From Tanypteryx hageni (taxonomy: Eukaryota; Arthropoda; Insecta; Odonata; Petaluridae): DNA of 64,000 bases. This document shows positions 10,121 through 20,030 of the stretch, in pieces. How positions within the stretch are numbered: position 1 is the stretch's first letter; each line of letters starts with the position of its first letter. The notes beneath the pieces were generated by a model. The model made no database searches. It saw only the letters and a list, made by a program, of their open reading frames with translations, and was not told the DNA's origin. A program made the translations under genes and the position numbers. The stretch covers positions 169,181,337 to 169,245,336 of the forward strand of contig CM054113.1 in the NCBI GenBank assembly GCA_028673005.1. Reading direction: 5' to 3'.

Positions 10121-10632
10121 AGAGGTATTTTCAGCTTTTCAGCCTATCATGGGAAATATAATGAGGTAGTTTCCCCTTGCTTTCCTCATCGCAGTTTCAC
10201 AGAGTGATTACCCATCTGTAGCTGTTCAGATCCACATGATCACCACCTACAGAGGTACTGTGCAAGCTGCTGCCCTTGCACAGGGGGATGTAAAACCCCC
10301 AAGACTGCTTCTTAGTCTGACTCTTCCCCTCAGACCTTTCCGGCTTGGATGGTCCTACCAGGAGAATTCTCTCCCGCCGGCATAGCTCTTTGGTTCGTAA
10401 GAGTACACAAACCCTCCCACCTCTGTAAGGTTATGCAGTCCTTAGGGAGGGGTCAATTACAAAGAATTAAAAAAAAAACAATTAAATATTTTGACAGTCC
10501 CCCATTACAAACAATATGGGTTGAACCCTGAACTATAATGAAGAAAAACGTTACAGTTTCTTCCAGTTCGCCCAATTTCTCAAAAATTAAAGGATAGTAA
10601 TGCAAATTTTATATAAATCAATTTGAACTTAA

Positions 10633-11232
10633 TTTTTCTAGTTTTATACTCGCGTAGTCTTTTAATAATTCGGCGAAATCTAATTTTTTTGCTATGGTAT
10701 TTTCAATTGAAATTAGTGCTAGTCACGACAAACGATTTTGAGACATGGTTGACCTCAAATAATTTTTTATTAGTTTTAGTTTTGAGAAACTACGCTCACC
10801 GCAAGCCACTGAAACTGGTAATGTTAGAAGAACGCGCAATGCTATTGAAACATTTGGAGTGAACAAATCATTTCTTGCGATAAATTCTAATACTTGTAGA
10901 GTAGACGTTTTAGGATTTATTAGCTCAGATAAAGCTATCAAATCATTATACATTTCTACTCCATCACTGTCAGCAGCGTTATCAGTACTGAGCGCAAAAT
11001 GAAGGTTCTGGCAGTGCTTTATGAGGTCTTCTTTAGAAAATTTATTTTTAATATTTCCGATACCGTATAAAAATTCGAAAGTATCACCATGGACATGCAA
11101 CTGATAAAATATCTCTTCGATGGAAGTTATAGCAGCATCCAAAATACAATAAAAACATTCAACTTTAAACCTTTCTTTTGGATCGCGAATAGGATCATCA
11201 TGAGGCTCATAACAAAACTGTCTTGTTTTCGG
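10633..11232 (-). pseudogene. hAT transposase C-terminal fragment (ZMYM1-like group)
   Basis: Minus-strand frame from PKTRQFCYEP through FKVECFYCILDAAI to LPVSVACGERSFSKLKLIK and LRSTMSQNRLS. This is the C-terminal dimerisation domain of hAT transposases, of the group that databases name zinc finger MYM-type protein 1-like. The frame is cut by TGA at 10723-10725 and then resumes in phase with LALISIENTIAKKLDFAELL, which the family has directly after RLS. The N-terminal two-thirds of the transposase is missing, so this is a dead 3' remnant. Confidence 0.7.
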
Positions 11233-11568
11233 TTTTTCGTTATAATTCAGGCAGATTTTTATTCATTTTAAGCCAAACAGACACAAAAAAGTTTTTGTTC
11301 TTATTTTTCATATTGTCAGAACTCTAAACAATAATTTTCTCTAATCAAGTTACCGTCCCTGTTCGCGTGTCCGCACTACTGGAGGTTATTCCTTTTATGG
11401 TATTACTAAACCAGGTAGGTCATTGCGCATCTCGGGCGAGCGTCGCTTCGAGTGTGTGACGTCGCGTGGATTCCACATTGCGCCTGCAGCCTATGATTTA
11501 GCGTTGACTGTGGTCGCAAGTTTGGAAAATTATTACGTTTTCTCTTGAACTGTGGCTTTCTCAGTGAA

Positions 11569-11714
11569 ATGTCGTTTTGTGAGGTATTTGGCTGTAATAA
11601 CAGTATCAAAAATTGTAATGGTTGGGTGAGATTTTTTCAATTTCCCTAAGAAAATTCCATTCAAGAAATGGATTCGAGCATGCCGGAAAAGAGACAACAT
11701 AAACGTGAAATCAG
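11569..11714 (+). pseudogene. Second THAP exon, frameshifted
   Basis: Starts MSFCEVFGCNNSIKN and VRFFQFP, the beginning of a THAP domain (C-x4-C then the FP pair). One extra T at 11647 creates TAA. With that base ignored the frame gives KKIPFKKWIRACRKRD, including the invariant Trp, and ends at a strong donor TCAG|GTAAGA at 11714. The second half of the domain (C-x2-H) would be on the next exon and is not found before the transposon at 11793. The upstream sequence includes TGACGTCG at 11457. It differs clearly from the THAP exon at 6682-6943. Confidence 0.6.
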
Positions 11715-11792
11715 GTAAGAACAGGTATTTTTTGCTTTAAATATGCTACTTATTAATTTTATCTATATCTATTTATTTAATTATTACTGGTG

Positions 11793-13100
11793 CATAGCCG
11801 TATTAAGAGGGAGGCCACATGGGCCTTGGCCCAGGGCTTCACTTTAGAGGGGGCCCTCAAAATTCGGAGAGGAGAAATAAAATAGGGGCTCTAAAGTCGG
11901 AAATACTTATAAACTATTAGACACGAGGAAAGAAACAGAAAAATAGCCTATTTGGTTTTTTAGATTTAATTTTTAATACCGTATATACTCGTGTATAAGG
12001 CGCACCCCAGATTTTGAAGGGTATAAGAATAAAATTTTAGAATTATATTGTCATGATAAGTATTAACTAGAGTACCATAAATAAAAAATAAATACAGACC
12101 CGTTCCAGGTAAAACAAGACTCGCCTTACGCAAATTCGACTTTACGTAAAAACCTCAGAAAATTAATTTATAAAATCCGAAAATTCCGAGTTGCGGAAAT
12201 TTGCTTACAAGGCAAAACGCTGTTGAATGAAGTTTAAACACGACGACTTATTTTAAATCTATCAAAGTACACGTAACACTTATTTACGGAATAATGAATG
12301 GCTCGAGATATTTAATGACAATATTTAATACGAAATCTAAAATTTCGTTGCGTATCGCGGTCGCCTTCTTTACATAGTTATTTGGTGCTAAAGCTGGCGA
12401 GGAAGATGAATTCTATGGGTTTTAAATTACTTACATCATTAATTATACATAATATATTCATTAACTAAATAAATTACTTCAATTTGCGTATATATGTACA
12501 AGGTTTTTTGTTTTATATGGTTTTGCGGGAAGTCTACTTGGCGATTTTGCAGGAGACTACAGCCATCAGCTGTTAGCTAGTGAAATGTAGAATATTTGGA
12601 GAGGATAGAAATACAATTGTAAGGAAGCAATTAGGTGTTGACACGTTTAATTACTATATGTACAAGCTGGATTATCTATAATTGGCGTGGTTTCCCCTCA
12701 ATTCACCCAGAAAGTGAGGATCTGGTATGAGTTAGGGACATTTAATTTTTTTATTTTAACTATACAGAACTGTTACCCGTGTATAACGCGCACCCTTACT
12801 TTAAGATATCAAAATTTGGTCTTCAAACTGCGCATTATACATGAGTATATACGGTAAATGTATAATATGAAATCGTGAGTTTACTTTAAACTTATTGTTT
12901 ATTTAATATTTTAATTTTTTTATACCCCCAGCCACCTACCTCTTCTATAGCGTAATGTTGTATATACCAGATAGGTAGTAACCATCGCAAAATTTTACAA
13001 TCAACGTAAAATTTTTATAAATACTTGAGACATGCTGTGCAAATGGAAGGGGGACCTCAAAAAAGTTAAGATGTCCTCCAAATGACTTAAGACGGGCTTG
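11793..13100. mobile_element. hAT-like non-autonomous element (outer)
   Basis: The left end starts CATAGCCGTATTAAG and the right end, reversed, reads CAAGCCCGTCTTAAG, so the termini are imperfect inverted repeats. The flanks are TACTGGTG (11785-11792) and TACTTGTG (13101-13108), an 8-bp duplication with one mismatch as expected for hAT. Both ends contain the G/C-rich GGGGG...CCTC motif common in this MITE class. No transposase frame. The middle is occupied by a second TIR element. Confidence 0.65.
11979..12854. mobile_element. Nested 876-bp TIR element (CCGTATATACTC ends)
   Basis: The ends are CCGTATATACTCGTGTATAA and, on the other strand, CCGTATATACTCATGTATAA, differing at one position in the first 20 and with GCGCA following in both. 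TA flanks both sides (11977-11978 and 12855-12856), a candidate TA duplication. No ORF. A further copy of the terminal motif (CCCGTGTATAACGCGCACCC, 12777-12796) sits inside near the right end in the orientation of the left TIR. The superfamily cannot be assigned from the termini alone. Confidence 0.7.
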
Positions 13101-13108
13101 TACTTGTG

Positions 13109-13879
13109 AGTTGAACTTCAGTGATGTGAACGATGTAAAATTCTTCTCAAACTGTTACCTACCTAACACCTGGTGATTGTTACATTGAAACTAGTGATGT
13201 CGTTATAAATAGTTTAAACGTCAATATTATGAAATTTATTCATTCAGTATGACGTTAACTATTACTTAATCGATTCCTACAGTGTCTCTTCGGTGGATTT
13301 GTGCATATTTAGAATTAAAGTGCTTGGTGCAATATAAATTTCAGTCACAAATACAGTATGTTGAGAGAATATCATGTTGAAAATTTAGTTGTGTGTATTT
13401 TGTATAATTCTTAAATATCTCTTAACAAGATCTGAAACATTATTAATTTCATTTACAATAAGTACATACTTAACATCATAAGCATTACTAAAATATAAAA
13501 TTTTACTGTTGCGTTAATGACCATTTTTATGTAAATTTGGCAATGTTTACAAACATGTGCCTTCTATTTATAAAGCACCAGTTCTTCCTACATATGTTCA
13601 TGCGCAGTATTTATAAATTTATATATCATATGATTTAACGAATTATTATTTACATTTGAAATGTAGTGTATTTACTGATCGATTTAAGTTTTTGAAAAAT
13701 ATAAAGCTACAATTTTGCCCATTTTTCCATGATCGGTGAATATTTTAGTTGAGTTTAGTAGAGTTGAGTTGGGAAACACTGTTTTATATAGTAACAAGAT
13801 GATCCAAATGGAACTTATAATGCCTACTTTCTTAATAATTAAATTAAATGTGGTGCATTGATTACTTACATATATTGCA
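13109..13879. other. AT-rich spacer, nothing recognised
   Basis: AT-rich sequence between the hAT-like element and the next LINE. No coding frame or terminal repeat could be recognised. Confidence 0.4.
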
Positions 13880-14192
13880 GTATTTGTAGTATTGTCCAGC
13901 GGATTGACTGTGGTTCGGAGGTTTGGAGTCGCGTGGCGGGGCTAAACTAAAGGCTATGGAATTTCTGTGTGGGCATGGGAGTCGACTTTGTTGATCTCCG
14001 GCCGGTTCTCGGATCGTGTAGGGTAACCCTAAACGGCTCTGGAGTCCATTACACGAACGAGGCTTCACAGAGTGTAGCGTGTAGGATCTTCGACCGTGGC
14101 AGGCCTTTTTTAGATTAGAGAGTAGAGTAGGGTGTAGGCGTAATAGGAGATTTTATAGGGGCATCGAGTGTAGTACAGTTTCTGGTCGCAAA

Positions 14193-15041
14193 GTGAGAGA
14201 GTCCACCTGCAGAAGCCGTAATAGAGCATTTAATGCTTCGGGCGATAACGAGAAATTAAATATTATAGTTTTAAACTGCCGCAGCATTCGTAGGAAGTCT
14301 GCCGAACTCGAACACGTAATTCGCACGTTGCATGCTGATGTAGTGATAGGTACCGAAAGTTGGCTCACCGAAGATATCGCTAGCCAATAAATTTTTCCGA
14401 AAAGCTATAGAGTGTACAGAAAAGACCGCGCCAATAGAATAGGTGGCGGAGTATTTTTGGCAATAAGTGAAAAGTACGATAGCTGTCAGATCCCTGTTAT
14501 CTACTAAACGACCGAGAGCGTGTGGTGCCGCCTAGGTATGGATTCGAAAAAGATATATTTATGTTTATTTTACAGACCACCTAATGCCAAAGTTAATTAT
14601 ATTTTAAGTTTAGAGAGGCAATTAGCCGAGATTAGATCTTTTATGAAAGACGGTTATGTTATAATTGGAGACGATTTTAACTTACCGTCAATCGATTGGG
14701 AAAACATATGGTTCGTTACGGGAGGTAAAGAACGCGAATCGTGTGAAGCCTTAATTGACACGTTTCATGAATATTCCTTAATCCAGATGGTACGAAAAGC
14801 CACGCGTTCGGGCAATGTTCTCGACTTGCTTGCTTCTAACATCCCGCATAGGATAACGAAGGTATCCAGAGAGGAGGGACTTAGCGACCATCGAGCTGTG
14901 TATGCGGAGTGCGAATTAAAGCTCAAAAGACATCCTAAGCCCCTTCGGAATGTATACGCTTTCGCCAAGGCCGACTTTAAAAGTTTCAGCTTGCATCTCA
15001 GAAGTACCTTTGTCAGTTATTGTGAAAAGACAGAACGATAA
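14193..15041 (+). pseudogene. CR1-like LINE endonuclease region
   Basis: A single reading frame broken by TAA at 14388, TAA at 14505 and TAA at 15039. Across the stops it reads NIIVLNCRSIRRK, GTESWL (the catalytic Glu), RANRIGGGV, YRPPNAK, IIGDDFNLPSIDW, NVLDLLASN and GLSDHRAV (the catalytic His). This is the APE endonuclease order and spacing of CR1-group elements. GDDFNLP in place of GDFNLP is a small insertion relative to the usual motif. Not functional in this copy. Confidence 0.75.
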
Positions 15042-15044
15042 GGT

Positions 15045-16980
15045 ATGGAGCCATCATGGTTGTTATTAAAGGATATACTAGGAAAAGGTATCGATAGATT
15101 TATCCCCAGTAAGTTAAAAACTGATAAGAAAGAACCTCGTTGGATTAACAAGGAAATTAGGATTGCCTTAAGACGACGCAAATTGAAAGACATACCTACC
15201 ACCGCTTCCGATGAGTATCACACAGCTATAGTCCATGAGTATAACGGTGCCCGCGTATTAGCGAGAAAAACCATGCGTAACGCATTTAACACCTTCCGGA
15301 ATGAGGTATTAAATACAAAATTGAAGGAGGATCCAAAAGCGTTCTGGTCCTATGTAAGAGAAGTTAAGGGTGGGGGTCCTTCAATACCCTCCCTGCGATG
15401 TGGTTCCGGAGACATCCTTCACGATGGGGAGGAAAAAGCTAATCTACTAAACGTTTACTTCGCGAAGGCGTTCACGGCAGGTGGAGATAGACTTGAAGAT
15501 AATCTTATTCTCGATAGACGTACTCGGATGGATAATATTAAAATCTCTGAGGCAGGAATAGCGAAGCAACTTGGTGCGATAAAGCCCAACAAAAACCCAG
15601 TACCAGAAGGAATTCCCGCGCGTGTATTAAAAGAACTAGCAGAAGAAATAGCTCCCTTTTTTCGGATAGTATTCGAGAAATCTCTTACCCTCTGTGAGGT
15701 TCCTGGTGATTGGACACTAGCACGCGTCACACCCATTCATAAGAGAGGTGACAAAGAAAACCCAGAAAATTATAGGCCGATTTCTCTAACATCATTATCG
15801 TGTAAGATTTTGGAGCACATTATTGTTAGCAACACTATGCGGTATCTCGAGAGTAGATCGCTGTTAGTCAGCTGTCAACATGGCTTCAGAAAAGGTAGAT
15901 CCTGTGACACCCAACTCGGTCTGTTTGTGAATTATGTTTTATCACGCGGCAAAAATAATAAACAGGTCGATGCGGTGTTCCTTGATTTTAGAAAAGCTTT
16001 TGACAAGGTTCCCCACCGTAAGTTGTTATTAAAATTGGGAAATCTTGGCGTTAATGTTAAAGTCATTAACTGGGTTCGCGCTTTCCTTTGGAATAGAAAA
16101 CAAAAAGTAGTCATCGATGGTAAGTCCTCGAATGTGGCAGATGTAGTCTCTGGAGTGCCGCAGGGTAATGTGATCGGACCTATGCTTTTCTTGCTTTATA
16201 TAAACGACATCAGCTCAGTTGTGAAAAGTCATATTAGGCTTTTTGCGGACGACACCGTAGTCTATAGAGAAATTAGTGGTCCTAGCGACCATCGTCAGCT
16301 TCAGGATGATCTAGATGCGTTATCTGTATGGTGCAAGGAATGGTAGCTAGAAATCAATCAGAAAAAGAGTAACGTTCTAAACTTTTGGAAATCTAGAAGC
16401 CCATCGTCCGTATTTATCTACTCGATAGATGGTGAGAGTATTTCTGTTTCGTAATCCGTGAAATACCTCGGGATAACCTTGAATTGCGACCTACCTTGGG
16501 ACACCCACGTAAGACGAGTGATAGGTGCGGCCAATAAGAAGTTAGCTTTTGTGCATAGGATAGTCAGGAAAGCACGGAAAAGGTGAGAGAATCCTGTTAT
16601 TTATCCTTGGTTAGACCTCAAATGGAATACGCAGCAGCGGTTTGGGATCCATATCAAAGGGGACTCATAGACGATTTAGAAAAAATACAGCGGCGAGCAG
16701 CTAGATACGTGAAAAAGAATTACGATAAAAACAGAGCGTTACGTTACTCATTGAAGAGTTGAGTTGGCCATCGTTGAAAGATCGCAGATTAGAGGCGAGA
16801 CTTAAACTTCTAGATAAATATAGGTCGGAGATATTCGTAAATGAAATGAAGGATATTATTCGACAACCAACGTATATCGGACGGAGAAATAATCAGGACA
16901 AAATTCGCGAAATAGATAGTAGGACGGAGAGGTATAAGGAGTCCTTTTTCCCTAGGGCAATACGTGACCACGATAGATAA
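15045..16980 (+). pseudogene. CR1-like LINE reverse transcriptase region
   Basis: Continues the same frame with RWINKEIR, FWSYVREVKGG, NYRPISLTSLSCKILE, QHGFRKGRSCDTQL, motif A AVFLDFRKAFDKVPH, SGVPQGNVIGPMLFLLYIND and motif C RLFADDT, so the palm residues are preserved. TAG at 16344 and TAA at 16452 interrupt it. A frameshift before about 16600 moves the rest to another frame (RPQMEYAAAVWDP, KIQRRAARYV, LEARLKLLDKYR) up to the stop at 16978. Many independent lesions show an old insertion. Confidence 0.75.
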
Positions 16981-17279
16981 CAGTGAATAATAATTAGTTA
17001 GGAATTTGGTGCGTGGCACCCCCTGCCATCCACCGTCAAGGTGACTTGCCGGGTAATATGTAGATGTAGATATTGACTTTAATAGCTTTAAAATCACAGT
17101 GGATGAGTTGCTCTTTGTATTCCCAAATTTCATGAATTAGCATTATAAAATATTAAAAATACATTCGAACGAAAAACTAAATCGATCATGCGTATTTTTG
17201 TGACAAAAATAGACTATACCGAATCCGAGTCCAACAATAGTCATTGCATTGGCCACACTCTTTATCTATAGATATTAAT

Positions 17280-17621
17280 TAAAGGCAATGTGTGTGTGTG
17301 GACAGCATATCTCAAAAACCCAAGCAACTTAGAGACTTAAAACTTGGTACACTTATTAATGGGATCATGAGGATGTGCACCTCGAGGCCAGAATTTTTAT
17401 TTTTGGTGGAAGGGGTGTGCCATTTTACATAAGATAACACGTAAAAATCGACTTTTCGACTTAAAGACTTTTACTCTTTTGCAAATTAAAATTAAAAAGA
17501 ACTGACGTAAGATCTTCGGACCTAGACCATTTTAAAGAAAAATAAATAGCGAGATTTTATTGACACCTTAATCCTTATATGTACTATATACATTAATGAA
17601 TGCGTGCTTTGAAAGCTTTAA

Positions 17622-17674
<53 letters not shown>

Positions 17675-17950
17675 GAAATAAAGAAGGAGAGAGACAAAAT
17701 TAAATGTTCCATAGATTAAAAATAACTTTGAACGTAAAAGAGTTGTCTACCGTAATGCATTTCTTTGTCATGCAATTAAATTCGCCCATAACTATTTTTA
17801 CTCTCTGGAACATTCAATTATGCGAATTTTGTATTTATTGCTTACTTTTTAGTGCACATAAAAGTTGGTTTTATTAATTTTTTATTTCAATTTGAACTTA
17901 ATATTAATACACGCATACCCGTCATATTTGACGGTCAATTACGCTAGCGA
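17280..17950 (+). repeat. Dispersed repeat family, copy A
   Basis: Non-coding sequence with two parts that recur elsewhere. The first (about 17430-17690: ATAACACGTAAAAATC, AGATCTTCGGACC, ATTTTAAAGAAAAA, CTTTAATACGAGAGAG) matches 60010-60330 in the same orientation. The second (about 17785-17950: ACTATTTTTACTC, CTGGAACATTCAATTA, CATAAAAGTTGG, TTTGACGG) matches 61664-61850 in the opposite orientation. Copy A holds both parts end to end, so it may be close to a complete unit. Confidence 0.65.
17625..17671. repeat. (GA)n microsatellite
   Basis: Uninterrupted GA repeat of 47 bases inside the dispersed repeat. The other copy at 60290 has a much shorter, interrupted GA tract at the same place, so the repeat unit probably seeded this microsatellite. 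Confidence 0.9.
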
Positions 17951-18605
17951 GTGATAAAAACGCCAGTATTTACGCAAAACTCGAAGAAATTAATGAAGAA
18001 AAGAACTAAAAAGTTAACTTGGAAAAAATCGGCCTTTGAGTGAGAATCATACGGGAAATGAAGCCCTTCTCTTTGAGATGAGTCCGGGACCTTTCTTAGA
18101 AGCTTTTTCTCTTCGTCGAAGTTCACTTGATGCCGAACGTTCTTAACAAACTTAAACTTATTCCGATTCCGGTAATTCGTTAAAAAATCATTGTATGTAC
18201 AAATTAACGTCCCGGGATTTCATAACATGTCCTATAAATGTAATATTTTTAATAACGAGGGGTGAAGAAATAAAAAGACGGTTATCAGCAGCCGATTTAC
18301 ATTAATTATTACACAAATTTTAAGCTTCCCGATACAAAGTGGAATCCACGTGACGTCATGTGCGAACTGGAAGCGTTTTTGTCCACCGGAACGACCTACC
18401 TGGTATAGTAGTACAATAATTCCTGTGACCTTTTTTGCGAAAAAAACCGACGGCTAAAATGCCGCCACAAGCACATGAATGCTTTGCTGGTGCCTAGAGC
18501 CAGCCCAGTCAGCGCAACGTTTGGACGAGTCATTCCGAGTATTGTTTTCTGCTTGTACACACTGCCATTGTTTTTGTATCGTGTCTTTGTTTTTTGTTAT
18601 TCATT
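17951..18605. other. Spacer with CRE block
   Basis: No coding frame. The segment 18338-18420 contains TGACGTCA at 18351-18358 and, on the minus strand, CCAGGTAGGTC about 50 bases from GACGTCACGTGGATTCCAC. The same pair, slightly changed, occurs on the plus strand at 11404-11473 upstream of the second THAP exon, so the two blocks are related in opposite orientation. Confidence 0.45.
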
Positions 18606-19332
18606 ATGGCGCCAAGAGCTTGTGTAAATAGCCCAGACAGGTTTTGTTGTATCTGTGGTACTTTTGTTGTGAAAAAGAAGCGGTAAAACATTACAGAATT
18701 TGTGAAAAAGGCGTACTATGCATACTTTGCGACGAAACTTGGTTATCAGGTTAAACCATTGGCACCACATCTCGTTTGCCACATATGTGTTGAACAATTG
18801 AGGAAATGGGCTCAAGGTAAGAAGTAGTCTCTTCCATTTGCTATTTAGATGGTGTGAACCAAAAATCCATGGAGAACATTGTTATTTTTGCTTAACCAAC
18901 GTACAAGGCTATAATACTAAAAATAAAAAGAAAATTTCTTAGCCAATCTCCCATCTGCCATAAGACCCGTGGCTCATGGACCTGATCTACATATACCTAC
19001 ACCGCCGAACTCTCTTGATCCAATTTTTTCATATGATTCGGAATGTGATGTCAACATAAGCTATGGCAGAGACTCTTATCAACCAGAAAATGTGAGTGAA
19101 TCGCAAAAGTTCACACAGAGCGAATTAAATGATCTGGTGAGGGAATTAGGTCTATCAAAAGAATCTGCACAGATCCTGGGATCGAGACTGCAAGCTCAGA
19201 ACTTGTTTGCACCAGGGACTTCATTTTCTTGGTACAGCCGTGAGATGCAATTTATACCATACTTTTCGCAGTAAGGTTCATTAATGTATTGCAGCGATAT
19301 TTCTGGAGTTATGACTAGCTTAGGTGCAGAAG
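18606..19332 (+). pseudogene. Arthropod repeat-family zinc-finger protein, decayed
   Basis: Starts MAPRACVNSPDRFCCICG, then after TAA at 18684 continues NITEFVKKAYYAYF, VCHICVEQLRKW (two C-x2-C pairs resembling a ZAD-like finger), CEPKIHGEHCYFCL in a shifted frame, and NLPSAIRPVAHGPD. Then comes the longest open part (18969-19274) with ELNDLVRELGLSKESAQ and LGSRLQAQNL. TAA at 19272 interrupts it before YCSDISGVMTSLG. I recognise this order from a multi-copy uncharacterised insect protein family. Several stops and at least two frameshifts without introns indicate a dead copy. Confidence 0.6.
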
Positions 19333-19597
19333 TATATGAATGTATTTTATTCACAAATTTCACATAATAATGCATGTATTTTCATTAAAATAAATGATAT
19401 AAAACGGAGAAATGAGGAAAAACGTGTTTTCCATTCTCCTGATTTGTGAAAATCCTTAGGTGATACAAAAAATGGATATAATTTTTTAAATCAGCACAGT
19501 TAACTTAGGTAAAATTAGCTATTTTGACGCAAACCCCATTCAACAAGTTTTAACTTGTAGGCCTGTGTAATTAATAATGAAAAATTTGTTAATATAC

Positions 19598-20030
19598 ACA
19601 GTAATACCTTATGCAACGTGAATTACGAGGGCGCATTTTCATTATTACGCTTTAATACATGTCCGCTCACAGTGGTTACAATTTCGGTGCGTTTGCGATG
19701 TTTCAGTTCATAGCGCGATTAACGCCAGTAGAATTCGTGTAGATGTCGTAAATACGTATTTCATACATATCTTGGATAAATAAATAACTTTACGTATATT
19801 GAGATCGCAATGGCTACAAAAATGAAAAGGTATGTCTACACTATTATCTATAAGCTTCAGGCGATTCAATAAGCAAAAACACAGGGAATCCATGCAGTAG
19901 CACGTCATTTCGGTCCATCTCCCATAGAAAAGAAGGATCCGTGAATGGAGAAAACGAGGAAAAGCTGTAGGTGACAGGAAAAGAGAAAAAGAGAAATAAT
20001 CTTCGTAAGGTTGGTCTTAAATGGCCACAA
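19598..20030 (+). pseudogene. pogo/Tigger transposase 5' fragment
   Basis: CAGTAATACCTTATGC near 19598 resembles the terminal repeat of Tigger/pogo elements. The frame from ATG 19810 reads MATKMKRYVYTI, YKLQAIQ-stop-AKTQG and AVARHFGP, the N-terminal helix-turn-helix (CENP-B-like) of pogo transposases. A frameshift then gives EEKL-stop and GLKWPQ, the expected next segment. The catalytic DDE domain and the right terminus are missing. Confidence 0.6.

Larger units (their letters stand above)
7121..10451 (-). mobile_element. RTE-type LINE, nearly intact
   Basis: A 3331-bp element bounded by a perfect 10-bp duplication GTCAATTACA (7111-7120 and 10452-10461). On the minus strand it has a ~330-bp 5' leader, an endonuclease frame, a reverse transcriptase frame and a short 3' end made of a perfect hairpin followed by (ATG)n at 7121-7133. 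Size, order and tail fit the RTE class. The only visible coding lesion is a one-base shift near 9004-9008, and all catalytic motifs are present, so the insertion is probably young. Confidence 0.85.
13880..17072 (+). mobile_element. CR1-like LINE, decayed
   Basis: About 3.2 kb on the plus strand. A GC-richer leader (about 13880-14190) is followed by endonuclease and RT in one frame, then the trailer GTGCGTGGCACCCCCTGCC and a (ATGTAG)-type tail at about 17057-17072, a 3' end I recognise from CR1/L2-type elements of arthropods. The 5' limit is uncertain and no target duplication was found, as usual for CR1. The coding part has at least five in-frame stops and a later frameshift. Confidence 0.75.
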
